Positions 15,750 through 23,843 of a stretch of 64,000 bases of DNA are shown piece after piece; position 1 is the first letter of the stretch, and the number at the start of each line of letters is the position of its first letter. The notes beneath the pieces were generated by a model. That model was not told the DNA's origin, did no database searches, and saw only the letters and a list, made by a program, of their open reading frames with translations. The DNA comes from Spyradocola sp050942925. GTDB lineage: Bacteria; Bacillota; Clostridia; Christensenellales; UBA1750. Position numbers and translations under genes: made by a program. The stretch covers positions 1-64,000 of the forward strand of contig JBMNOF010000002.1 of the NCBI GenBank assembly GCA_050942925.1, in the 5' to 3' direction.

Positions 15750-16976
15750 GTGGGAGACGACATTTTGATCCTCGGCGGCGGGGCGGCGGGACTCTTGGCC
15801 GCGATTGCAGCCAAGCGCGCCGCGCCCCGCGCGCGCGTGACCGTGCTGGAGGCGGGCGAGCGCGTGGGCAAGAAAATCCTGAGCACGGGCAATGGCCGGT
15901 GCAACCTGACGAACCTGCGCGCGGACGCGGGCGCGTATGCGCCTGCACCCGTGGAGCCGGTTTTGCAGCAATTCCCGCCGGCCCGCGCGCTGGAGGCGTT
16001 TTCCCGCATGGGCCTGTGCTTCCGCGAGGAGGAGGATGGGCGCGTCTATCCCGCTTCGGATGCGGCCTCCTCGGTGCTGGACGCCCTGCGCCTTACCGGC
16101 GCGCACCTGGGCGTGGTGGAGCGCACAGGCTTTGCGGCCGTCCGCGCGCGCCATGGCAGGGACGGCTTTGTGGTGGAGGCCGAGGACGGCGCGCGGGCGA
16201 GCGGTGCGCGCCTCCTGCTAGCGACGGGCGGCAAGGCCGCCAGCCGCTTTGTGGGCTATGACATCGCCGAGCAGTTGGGGCACAGCGTCACCCGGCTCTC
16301 GCCGGGCCTCGTTCCGCTCAAGACGGATGGCGCCGGGCTCAAGGGCCTGAACGGCGTGCGCTGCCGGTGCGCGGTCACCCTCCGGCAGGGCGCGCGCAGC
16401 CTGCTGCGCGAGGAGGGCGAGGTCCTCTTCAAGGACTACGGCTTGTCGGGCATTGCGGTCTTTCAGCTCTCCCGTGCGCTGGCGCGGGCCGCAGGGCCCT
16501 GCGAGGTGGAGGTAGACCTGCTGCCGGGACAGACGCCCGCCCAGGCGGCGGAAGGGCTCCGCGCCCGGGCACGCCTCCTCGCCTGGCGCGAGACGGACGC
16601 CTTTCTGCTGGGCATGATGCACAAGAACCTGGCGGCCAACCTTCTGCGCGCCTGCGGCATCGGCACCATGCGCGTGGGGGAGATCCCGGACGAAAAGCTC
16701 CGGCGCCTGGCCGAGACGATGAAGGGCTGGCGGCACCGCGTGACGGGAACGCAGGGCTTCCAGAATGCGCAGGTCACCGTGGGCGGCGTACCGCTGTCGG
16801 AGGTGGAGGGCGCAACGCTCGCCTCCCGGCGCTGCGCCGGGCTCTTCCTCGCGGGCGAAGTATTGGACGTGGACGGGCCCTGCGGCGGATACAACCTGCA
16901 GTGGGCTTGGGCGTCCGGCGCGGTCGCGGGGAAGGCGGCTGCGCAGTCCCTGTACGGAAAGGAGGAAGGCGCTTGA
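15750..16976 (+). CDS. HI0933-like (YhiN family) FAD-dependent oxidoreductase
   Basis: The start is GTG 15750 (VGDDILILGGGAAGLLAA), 6 bases after GGAGGG; upstream in-frame codons lack a ribosome binding site. 408 residues. The FAD dinucleotide fold is GGGAAG near residue 10; GERVGKKILSTGNGRCNLTN is a hallmark of the family, and LFLAGEVLDVDGPCGGYNLQWAWASG is the conserved C-terminal flavin block. Related proteins reduce unsaturated substrates, for example BaiN in bile-acid metabolism; the substrate here is unknown. Its stop overlaps the next start. Confidence 0.88.
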   Translation: MGDDILILGGGAAGLLAAIAAKRAAPRARVTVLEAGERVGKKILSTGNGRCNLTNLRADAGAYAPAPVEPVLQQFPPARALEAFSRMGLCFREEEDGRVYPASDAASSVLDALRLTGAHLGVVERTGFAAVRARHGRDGFVVEAEDGARASGARLLLATGGKAASRFVGYDIAEQLGHSVTRLSPGLVPLKTDGAGLKGLNGVRCRCAVTLRQGARSLLREEGEVLFKDYGLSGIAVFQLSRALARAAGPCEVEVDLLPGQTPAQAAEGLRARARLLAWRETDAFLLGMMHKNLAANLLRACGIGTMRVGEIPDEKLRRLAETMKGWRHRVTGTQGFQNAQVTVGGVPLSEVEGATLASRRCAGLFLAGEVLDVDGPCGGYNLQWAWASGAVAGKAAAQSLYGKEEGA

Positions 16977-18565
16977 TTCGCATTCACAACCTCAAGCTCG
17001 GCCTGGAAGAGGGAGAGGAGCGCCTTCGCGCCCTGGCGGCGCGCGCGCTGCGCGTGGAGCCCGCCCGCATCCGGGAGCTGCGACTCGTCAAGAAGTCCGT
17101 GGATGCCCGGGAGAAGCAGAACCTGCACTACGTCTGCGCGGTGCAGGTCGCGGTGGAGGGCGATGAAGCCCAGATCCTCCGCCGCGCCAAGAACCGCAAC
17201 GCCGCCCTCGCCGAGGCGGAAACGCCTCTGACCGTGCCGCACCTGGCGCCGCCCGCTCGCCGGCCGGTCGTGGTGGGCTTGGGGCCGGCGGGACTATTTG
17301 CGGCGCTCTATCTTGCCCGGGCCGGGCTTCGCCCCATTGTCCTGGAGCGCGGACGGGATGTGGAGAATCGCAGACAGGACGTGGACCGCTTCTGGCGCAG
17401 CGGCGAGCTCGACCCCGCGAGCAACGTCCAGTTCGGCGAAGGCGGCGCGGGGACCTTTTCGGACGGCAAGCTCACCACCGGCATCTCCAGCCCGCTCTGC
17501 CGGCAGGTTCTGGAGATCATGGCCGCGCACGGCGCGCCGGAGGAGATCCTCTGGGAGGCCAAGCCCCACATCGGCACGGACCGGCTCACGGGCATGGTCC
17601 GATCCCTGCGCGAGGAGATCGTTTCCCTCGGCGCGGAGGTGCGCTTCGGCGCGCGGCTGACCGACCTCCGGCTGGAGGACGGCCGCATTGCGGCGATCGA
17701 GATCGAGCAGGAGGGGGAGAGAAGCGTCCTCCCCTGCGAGGCGGTGGTCCTGGCCTGCGGCCACAGCGCGCGGGATACCTTTGCCATGCTGCGGGACCGC
17801 GGCGCGGACATGGAGCGCAAGCCGTTCTCCATCGGCGCGCGCATCGAGCACCGGCAGGAGTGGATCTCCAGCGCGCAGTACGGCGCCGCATGGCGCAAGC
17901 TCGGCGCCGCGGACTACAAGCTCTCCTGCCACCTGAACAGCGGGCGCTCGGTCTATACCTTCTGCATGTGTCCGGGCGGGCAGGTGGTCGCCGCCGCCTC
18001 GGAGGCGGGCGGCGTGGTCACAAACGGCATGAGCGCCTTTGCCCGTGACCTGGAAAACGCCAATGCCGCGCTGCTGTGCAACGTGACCCCGGAGGACTTT
18101 GGCGAAGGGGACGTCTTGGCGGGCGTGGAGTTCCAGCGCCACTACGAGCGCCTTGCCTTTGCCCTGGGCGGGCGCACCTATCGCGCGCCGGCGCAGACCG
18201 TCGGGGATTTCCTCGATGGGCGCGCATCCACCACCCTGGGCCGCGTCGCGCCCTCCTACCGGCCGGGCGTGCAGCTGACCGATCTGGCCGGGTGCCTGCC
18301 GGACTTTGCCGTCGCCGCCCTGCGCGAGGCGCTGCGGATCTTTGACGGCAGGCTGCGGGGCTATGCGCAGGAGGACGCCGTGCTCACGGGCGTCGAGACG
18401 CGCTCCTCCTCTCCCGTGCGCGTCAAGCGCGGGGAGGACCTCCAATCCAACCTTCGCGGCCTCTACCCCTGCGGAGAGGGCGCAGGCTACGCAGGGGGAA
18501 TCATGTCCGCCGCGGTGGACGGCCTCCGCTGCGCCGTCGCCTTGGCCGAGCGCTATGGCGGCTAG
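16973..18565 (+). CDS. NAD(P)/FAD-dependent dehydrogenase
   Basis: The start is TTG 16973, overlapping the preceding TGA (TTGA), with GGAGG 7 bases upstream; 530 residues. An N-terminal domain of about 95 residues (IHNLKLGLEEGEE, RIRELRLVKKSVDAR) precedes a Rossmann fold with GLGPAGLFAALYLARAG. Further blocks are FGEGGAGTFSDGKL and GEGAGYAGGIMSAAVDG at the flavin-binding C-terminus. This is a widespread, functionally undefined family in Firmicutes. Translational coupling with the YhiN-like gene suggests a joint role. Confidence 0.88.
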   Translation: MIRIHNLKLGLEEGEERLRALAARALRVEPARIRELRLVKKSVDAREKQNLHYVCAVQVAVEGDEAQILRRAKNRNAALAEAETPLTVPHLAPPARRPVVVGLGPAGLFAALYLARAGLRPIVLERGRDVENRRQDVDRFWRSGELDPASNVQFGEGGAGTFSDGKLTTGISSPLCRQVLEIMAAHGAPEEILWEAKPHIGTDRLTGMVRSLREEIVSLGAEVRFGARLTDLRLEDGRIAAIEIEQEGERSVLPCEAVVLACGHSARDTFAMLRDRGADMERKPFSIGARIEHRQEWISSAQYGAAWRKLGAADYKLSCHLNSGRSVYTFCMCPGGQVVAAASEAGGVVTNGMSAFARDLENANAALLCNVTPEDFGEGDVLAGVEFQRHYERLAFALGGRTYRAPAQTVGDFLDGRASTTLGRVAPSYRPGVQLTDLAGCLPDFAVAALREALRIFDGRLRGYAQEDAVLTGVETRSSSPVRVKRGEDLQSNLRGLYPCGEGAGYAGGIMSAAVDGLRCAVALAERYGG

Positions 18566-18590
18566 AAAAGCGGACCGCGGTTGCCCCAAA

Positions 18591-18629
18591 ATACGGAAAA
18601 AGCCCAGCTTTGCTGGGCTTTTTCCGTAT
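18591..18629 (+). terminator. Intrinsic terminator
   Basis: ATACGGAAAAAGCCCAGC pairs perfectly with its complement ending at 18629 across a TTT loop; the T run forms part of the descending arm. Confidence 0.85.
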
Positions 18630-18674
18630 CCTGCGAACTTAGTTTCGCCCGATTCCGCTTCTTGCGCGGGGCCC

Positions 18675-18704
18675 TTGCGCAAAAAGGAGAAAAAGAGGTA
18701 TAAT
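18675..18704 (+). promoter_or_regulatory. Sigma-A promoter of amidohydrolase gene
   Basis: TTGCGC (18675-18680) and TATAAT (18699-18704) with an 18-base spacer. Confidence 0.75.
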
Positions 18705-18738
18705 TTCAGCAGACAAGGAAGAAAGGCTGTGAGAAGAG

Positions 18739-19554
18739 ATGCTGATTGATTTTCATGTGCACATGTTTCCGGATGCGTTGGCGGGCAGAACGCTGTCCAA
18801 GCTCTCCCACATCTCCGGGCAGGACGGACAGGATGCCCCCTATTTTACCGATGGAACGCATTCGGACATGCTGCGCAAAATGGACGAGTGGGGCGTTGAC
18901 CGGGCCGTGAGCCTTCACATCGCCACTTCCGTGCACGCCATGCACAAGGTGAACGACTTCGCCGCCTCCGTAAAGAGCGAGCGTCTCTACAGCTTTGGCT
19001 CCGTTCATCCCGATGCGCCCGACGCCGTCGAGGAGCTGGACCGCATCAAAGCCCTGGGCCTGGATGGCGTGAAATTCCACCCCGACTACCAGGATTTCTT
19101 CGTGGATGATGAAAAAATGGCCCCCATCTATGAAAAAATTCAGGCGCTGGGCCTTCCCGTGACCTTCCATGCGGGATGGGACCCCTATTCTCCGGACGTG
19201 GTGCACGCCGAACCCGAGCGGCTGGCCCAGGTGCTGGATGCCTTTCCGCGCATGACGGTCATCGGGGCGCATCTGGGCGGCCTGTGCCGCTACGACCAGG
19301 TGGAAAAGTTCCTGCTCGGCCGCAAAAACCTCTACCTGGATACCGCCATGACCTCGCCCTACCTCAAGGACGAGGCGCAGTACGTCCGCATCCTGCGCGG
19401 CCATGGCCTGGACCGCGTCCTCTTTGCCACGGATTGCCCCTGGTCCACGCCCCTGCGCGAGCTTCCGCTGCTGGAGCGCGCGGGCTTCTCTCCCGAGGAG
19501 GTCGAAAAGATCACCTGGAAGAACGCCCTTCGCCTCTTGGAGGGGGAAAACTAG
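18739..19554 (+). CDS. Amidohydrolase family (amidohydrolase-2 type) metal enzyme
   Basis: 271 residues. The metal site is laid out as in this TIM-barrel family: HVH at residues 6-8, VKFHP with a lysine, FHAG, GAHLGG and ATDCPW with the catalytic aspartate. This branch contains decarboxylases and hydrolases of aromatic or lactone substrates; the exact reaction is not clear. It is a single-gene unit. Its last 44 bases overlap the 3' end of the convergent small gene. Confidence 0.85.
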   Translation: MLIDFHVHMFPDALAGRTLSKLSHISGQDGQDAPYFTDGTHSDMLRKMDEWGVDRAVSLHIATSVHAMHKVNDFAASVKSERLYSFGSVHPDAPDAVEELDRIKALGLDGVKFHPDYQDFFVDDEKMAPIYEKIQALGLPVTFHAGWDPYSPDVVHAEPERLAQVLDAFPRMTVIGAHLGGLCRYDQVEKFLLGRKNLYLDTAMTSPYLKDEAQYVRILRGHGLDRVLFATDCPWSTPLRELPLLERAGFSPEEVEKITWKNALRLLEGEN

Positions 19555-19810
19555 GCCTCGGTTCCTCTGCCTCAACATACCAGAGCCCGCGGTCATAGAA
19601 TAGATCGATTTCTCGCCCGCCAACCTGGCAGGTGTATTTGAACCCTTTCGCCCCACGCCGCGTGGGGGAAACACCCAGGATTCGCTCAATGATACAGACG
19701 GCGCCTCCGGCTTCCCGAAACTTTATCGGCAGAATTCGGCCGCCGATCTCGTGATCCGCCCGTACCTTGACGAAAAACTTGCGCGCGCTTGGATGCCTTC
19801 CGATCCCCAT
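19511..19810 (-). CDS. Small conserved protein under LexA-like operators
   Basis: The start is ATG 19810 (MGIGRHPSARKFF) with AGGAAGG upstream; 99 residues. The body reads as a small beta-rich protein: KVRADHEIGGRILPIKFRE, ERILGVSP, KYTCQVGGREIDLFYD and LWYVEAE. Similar small proteins in Firmicutes are, from memory, often linked to DNA polymerase IV or other SOS genes; I cannot assign a function. Its promoter carries two LexA/DinR-type boxes, which implies DNA-damage induction. The last 44 bases lie inside the end of the convergent amidohydrolase gene. Confidence 0.72.
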   Translation of the reverse strand: MGIGRHPSARKFFVKVRADHEIGGRILPIKFREAGGAVCIIERILGVSPTRRGAKGFKYTCQVGGREIDLFYDRGLWYVEAEEPRPSFPPPRGEGRSSR

Positions 19811-19837
19811 TTGCTTTTCCCTTCCTGCTAAATACGA

Positions 19838-19849
19838 GAATACACGTTC
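19838..19849. promoter_or_regulatory. LexA/DinR-like box 1
   Basis: GAATACACGTTC fits the Gram-positive consensus GAAC-N4-GTTC with one mismatch. It lies just downstream of the expected transcription start of the minus-strand small gene. Confidence 0.7.
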
Positions 19850-19866
19850 GTGTGTTATGTGCTTTG

Positions 19867-19895
19867 AGCATACCACAAGAATGCACGTTCGTCAA
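19867..19895 (-). promoter_or_regulatory. Promoter of the small SOS-type gene
   Basis: On the minus strand TTGACG (19895-19890) and TATGCT (19872-19867) are spaced by 17 bases. LexA-like box 2 fills part of the spacer and touches the -35. Confidence 0.75.
19879..19890. promoter_or_regulatory. LexA/DinR-like box 2
   Basis: GAATGCACGTTC differs from box 1 at one base and is in the same orientation, 41 bases away (about four helical turns). It overlaps the core promoter, the classic position for a repressor. Confidence 0.72.
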
Positions 19896-19983
19896 TAGAG
19901 GGCGTGGGGGCGGGGAGAAAGGGCAGCGCGCGCCTTTCCGCACCGGGAGAGGAGAAGGCTCTCCCGCAAAGGAGGCGAAGCAG

Positions 19984-20766
19984 ATGGCAGAGCACGATGG
20001 GCATCGGGAACGGATGCGCCAGCGAGCCCGGGAAACGGAGATGCGCGGTTTTCAGCCGCACGAGGTTCTGGAGTTTCTCCTGATGTACACCATACCGAGG
20101 AGGGACGTCAATCCCCTCGCGCATGCGCTGATCGATCACTTCGGGTCGCTTTCGGGCGTCTTGGACGCGCGGCCGGAGGAGCTGATGCAGGTGCCGGGCG
20201 TGGGGGAAAACGCGGCGACGCTGCTCTCCTCGCTGGTCAGCATCTTCTCGATCTATCAGCAGGACCGGTGGCGGGACCGGCCGGGCCTGAACACGCGCCG
20301 GGAAGCCGGGGAGTTCTGCACGACGCTGTTTGCGCGGCAGAAGGTGGAGTCCATGGTCCTGGTGTGCCTGGACGTGCACAAGGCGGTCCTGGCCAGCGAG
20401 ACCCTTTCGCAGGGAACCGTCAGCGAGACGCCGCTCTACCCGCGCGAGGTGATCTCCTATGCGCTGCGGCACCACGCGCATTCCGTGCTCCTGGCGCACA
20501 ACCATCCCAGCGGGGACACCCGGCCGTCTGCGGAGGACGTCGCCATCACGCACGAGATTCGGGACGCGCTTCGGCCGCTGGGCATTGCGCTGGAGGATCA
20601 CTTCATCGTGGCGGGAAGCAAGTTCACCAGCCTTTGGCAGATGGGGCTTCTCTCCCGGCCGATCGCGGAGATCCTGTCGGCACAGGGCAGGCAGGAGCGC
20701 GCCGCCGACGAGGACGGACCGGGGGCGGCCAAGGCCCCTTCGCGCAAGAAGAAGCCGCGGTCTTAG
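19984..20766 (+). CDS. radC: RadC family (JAB/MPN domain) protein
   Basis: ATG 19984 follows AAAGGAGG; 260 residues. A helix-hairpin-helix part (GVLDARPEELMQVPGVGENAA) precedes the JAB domain with HNHPSGDTRPSAED, the HxHx7SxxD zinc motif at residues 172-185. Despite its name the family's role in DNA repair is unproven; related domains are metalloproteases. It stands divergent from the LexA-box gene, though I see no convincing plus-strand promoter overlapping the boxes. The stop codon shares bases with the stop of the convergent peptidase gene. Confidence 0.9.
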   Translation: MAEHDGHRERMRQRARETEMRGFQPHEVLEFLLMYTIPRRDVNPLAHALIDHFGSLSGVLDARPEELMQVPGVGENAATLLSSLVSIFSIYQQDRWRDRPGLNTRREAGEFCTTLFARQKVESMVLVCLDVHKAVLASETLSQGTVSETPLYPREVISYALRHHAHSVLLAHNHPSGDTRPSAEDVAITHEIRDALRPLGIALEDHFIVAGSKFTSLWQMGLLSRPIAEILSAQGRQERAADEDGPGAAKAPSRKKKPRS

Positions 20767-22196
20767 GGAAGGTCTCCCTGCAGCCAGCGCAGCGCGCGGT
20801 CCGCGCCCTCGGCGCCGAACGCGGCGAGCAGCTCCCCGGGCGGCGCCACGGAAAAGAGGTTCTCTTCATAATAGCGCCGCAGCGCGCCGATGAAGGCCTC
20901 GTTGCCCAGGCGGGCGCGCAGGTCGTGCAGCATGGCCGCGCCCTTGCGGTAGACCAGCGCATCGTAGAGCGCCGAACTCTCGAACCGGTCCAGGGATTGG
21001 GAGACGCCGACGCCCTGTAGCGCCGCGCTCTCGGTGGCCGGGCGGATGCGCGCCGCGTAGAGCGAGTCAAAGGACGGGGCGCCGTAGAGGGACTCGTAGT
21101 ACAGCAGCGTGGAATACTCGGCCAGCGCCTCATCCTGCCAGGGATAGAGGACCTGGTCGCTGCCCACGCCCGCGTACCACCACTGGTGCGCGACCTCGTG
21201 CGCGATGGCAAACTCTAGCTGGCCGTCTTCGGTGTCGTAGAGGGAGGAGCCGATCAGGGCCAGGGCGGGGTATTCCATTCCGCCCGGATAGAACTCCGCG
21301 GCGCAGACCGTGAAATCCGGGAAGGGATAGTCGCCGAAGAGGCCGGCGTAGACGGAGAGCGCGCGGACGGCACAGTCCAATGCCTGCTGCGCCCCATCCT
21401 GCGTAAAGGCGAAGGAGCGGACGGTGACGCCGTCCCATTCGGTCTGCGCGACGCAGTAGTCCGGGCTGAGGACCAGGGCAAAATCGCGCAGGTTTTTCGC
21501 GGAGAACGTCCAAACTCCGTCCGAGACGGAAATGAGGCCCGGGCCCGCCGCCACAAGGGAGGTGGGCGCGCGCAGGCAAACCTCCCAATCGACGCAGTCG
21601 GAGACGAACGGGTCGCCAATGGCCCCGTAGGGGTCCTCCCGGAACGACTCGCCGTCGTGCGCGCAAAGCGTGGCAAAGACGTTGCACAGCCGCGCATCCC
21701 GGGCAGAGATGCCCGTGCGCAGGCGGTTGTCCGACAGCGTCACCGAATAGGTGAGGCGGACTTCCACGCCGCCCTGCGGCCGCAGGCGGAAGGGGAGCTG
21801 CACGCGAAGGACGGTGTCGTCCTCGCCTGCGAGCTTCCAGGGCACGTCCCGGCCGTTGACCTGCACGCCGGAAACCTCTGCGCCACCCGGAGAAAATCCG
21901 TTGGGATAGGCGGCTTCCCGGTCCTGCGGGAGCGCGGGTGCGCTCTCCTCCCGGGAAAAGGCGTTGGCATAGAGGTGAAAGTCCAGGTGGGAAAGGGGGA
22001 GGCCGGTGCGGTTGGTGAGCAGCACCGTTTCCTCGACGCGCAGCGTGTGCGCTTCCGCGTCCCATTCCGCTTCCACTGCATAGTGGTCCGAGCGCAGGCT
22101 GACGCGCACAAGGAGCGCGCACAGCGCGAGAAAGAGCGCGGTACTCAAGAGAAAGGCCTTGTGCCGTTTGCAGAAAGATCGAACTTTGGCGGGCAT
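20763..22196 (-). CDS. Membrane-anchored M1-like (gluzincin) metallopeptidase
   Basis: 477 residues. One N-terminal membrane segment (AFLLSTALFLALCALLV) is followed by an outside domain. The zinc motif HEVAHQWW is at residues 333-340 and the third ligand Glu356 (WQDEALAEY) has the M1 spacing. GGMEYPAL stands where M1 aminopeptidases have GAMEN. A later tyrosine-containing block (ALVYRKGAAMLHDLR) fits the transition-state tyrosine region. It probably trims peptides at the cell surface. It is convergent with radC, the two stop codons overlapping. Confidence 0.87.
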   Translation of the reverse strand: MPAKVRSFCKRHKAFLLSTALFLALCALLVRVSLRSDHYAVEAEWDAEAHTLRVEETVLLTNRTGLPLSHLDFHLYANAFSREESAPALPQDREAAYPNGFSPGGAEVSGVQVNGRDVPWKLAGEDDTVLRVQLPFRLRPQGGVEVRLTYSVTLSDNRLRTGISARDARLCNVFATLCAHDGESFREDPYGAIGDPFVSDCVDWEVCLRAPTSLVAAGPGLISVSDGVWTFSAKNLRDFALVLSPDYCVAQTEWDGVTVRSFAFTQDGAQQALDCAVRALSVYAGLFGDYPFPDFTVCAAEFYPGGMEYPALALIGSSLYDTEDGQLEFAIAHEVAHQWWYAGVGSDQVLYPWQDEALAEYSTLLYYESLYGAPSFDSLYAARIRPATESAALQGVGVSQSLDRFESSALYDALVYRKGAAMLHDLRARLGNEAFIGALRRYYEENLFSVAPPGELLAAFGAEGADRALRWLQGDLP

Positions 22197-22300
22197 TGCC
22201 CTCCCTCCCTCCCCATGGATTCGGGCGTCATCCGCCCCTTCTCCATGCGTATGCCGAGGGGGGAACCGCCATTCAGGATGTTGGAGGAGAGAAGTAACGC

Positions 22301-23830
22301 ATGGCCATGTGTTCGTTTGCCGATGGATTCTCCATGTTTGACGTGACGCCCCTGGAGAACCTGTTTATCGAAGAGTATATGCTGCGCGCACCGGGGGACT
22401 TTGTCAAGGTCTACATCTACGGCCTGCGCCTGTGCTATCATCCGGTCGAGGGCGCCACGGTGCCCACCATCTCCCGCGCGCTGGGCCTGGAGGAGAAGAC
22501 GGTGCTGGACGCCTTTGCCTATTGGGAGCGCGTGGGCGTTCTGCGCCGCATTGCGGACAATCCCCCGGCCTACAGCTTCTTCAACCTCAAGGAAGCCATG
22601 CTCACCGGCAAGGCGGAGGGGGAGATCCCCAAGGCCGACCGCGACTTCAACATCGCCCTGCAGGACTTGTTCGGCACGCGCCTTCTGCAGGCGCAGGAGT
22701 ATGAGCGCATCTATAAGATCATGGAGGAACTGGGCTTTGCCCCGGAAGTCGTGCTGATGCTGGTCAAGCACTGCATCGACCGCAGCGGCAAGGGCACAGC
22801 CGTGACCTTTGCCTCCATCGAGAAGGAGGCCGCGCGCTGGGCGAAAAAGGGCGCCACGACCCTGCGCTCGGCCGAGGACTATCTGCGCACGCTCTCCGCC
22901 TCCTACGAGGGCGCGCAGAAGGTCCTTCGCCAATGGGGCCTGCGCCGCGCGCCCACGGTCGCGGAGGAGGCGCTGTACACCAAGTGGAGCGGGGAGTGGG
23001 GCTTCTCCCTGGAGGCCATCCTCTACGCCTGCGGGGAAACCACCAAGATCTCCCAGCCGAATTTTGCGTACCTGGACAAGGTGCTGGAAAACCGGCACAA
23101 GAAGCAGCTCAACACCAGCGCGGAAATGGCCAACGCGCAGCAGGCGCGCGAGGACGTCATGCGCCCCGTGCGCGAGGTGCTGGACGCCCTGGGCGTGCGG
23201 GGCGTCGCCCCGACGGAGGACCTGGCCATGCTCTACGCCGCCTGGCTCAAGATGGGGTTTGCGCACGAGGCCATTTTGCTGGCGGCGCGCTATACCCTGC
23301 GCCAGGGCAGCAGCCGCTTCGAGGACGTCGGCGTGCGGCTGCAAGCCTGGGCGCGGCAATCGCTCTATACGCCCGAGGCCATCGACGCCTTCCTCGCCCG
23401 CCGCAGGCAGGATGCCCAGACGCTGCGCGCGGTCTTTGAAGCGGCCGGCATCGGCCGGCAGCCCGCCGCCGCAGACTTCCGGCTGGCCGAGCAGTGGCGA
23501 GTCAAGGGCTACCGCATGGACGTGCTCCTGGTCGCCGCGGAAAGCGCGCGCAACGCCGCAGACCCCTTGCGCTACATCGACCACGTTGTGGGAAATTGGG
23601 CGGAGCGCGGCGTCACCACGCCCGAGGCCGCGCGCGCGGAACGCGAAAAATGGTCGGAAGCCCATGCCCGCGCGCGCCAGGGAGAGCCGCAGGCCGCCGC
23701 GCGGCCGGAAGCGCCCGCCAACAGCCGCCCCTCAAAGGAAGTGGGCGCACACCGCTTTTCGCAGCGCTCCTATACCGACGAGGAGCTGGACGCGCTGCTG
23801 TACACGGATCTGGACGACCTGAAGCCGTAA
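22301..23830 (+). CDS. dnaD: DnaD-domain replication initiation protein with four repeats
   Basis: 509 residues, ATG 22301 after GGAGGAG. The N-terminal 110 residues form a winged helix (TVPTISRALGLEEKTVLDAFAYWERVG), followed by at least three, probably four, DnaD-type helical repeats of the pattern W or Y-x-GF-x-x-E-x-[IV]-L-x-A. The C-terminus is low-complexity with an acidic tail. DnaD/DnaB proteins act with DnaI to load the replicative helicase. The DnaI-like gene starts 13 bases after its stop. Confidence 0.85.
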   Translation: MAMCSFADGFSMFDVTPLENLFIEEYMLRAPGDFVKVYIYGLRLCYHPVEGATVPTISRALGLEEKTVLDAFAYWERVGVLRRIADNPPAYSFFNLKEAMLTGKAEGEIPKADRDFNIALQDLFGTRLLQAQEYERIYKIMEELGFAPEVVLMLVKHCIDRSGKGTAVTFASIEKEAARWAKKGATTLRSAEDYLRTLSASYEGAQKVLRQWGLRRAPTVAEEALYTKWSGEWGFSLEAILYACGETTKISQPNFAYLDKVLENRHKKQLNTSAEMANAQQAREDVMRPVREVLDALGVRGVAPTEDLAMLYAAWLKMGFAHEAILLAARYTLRQGSSRFEDVGVRLQAWARQSLYTPEAIDAFLARRRQDAQTLRAVFEAAGIGRQPAAADFRLAEQWRVKGYRMDVLLVAAESARNAADPLRYIDHVVGNWAERGVTTPEAARAEREKWSEAHARARQGEPQAAARPEAPANSRPSKEVGAHRFSQRSYTDEELDALLYTDLDDLKP

Positions 23831-23843
23831 AGGAGGGGGAAAG

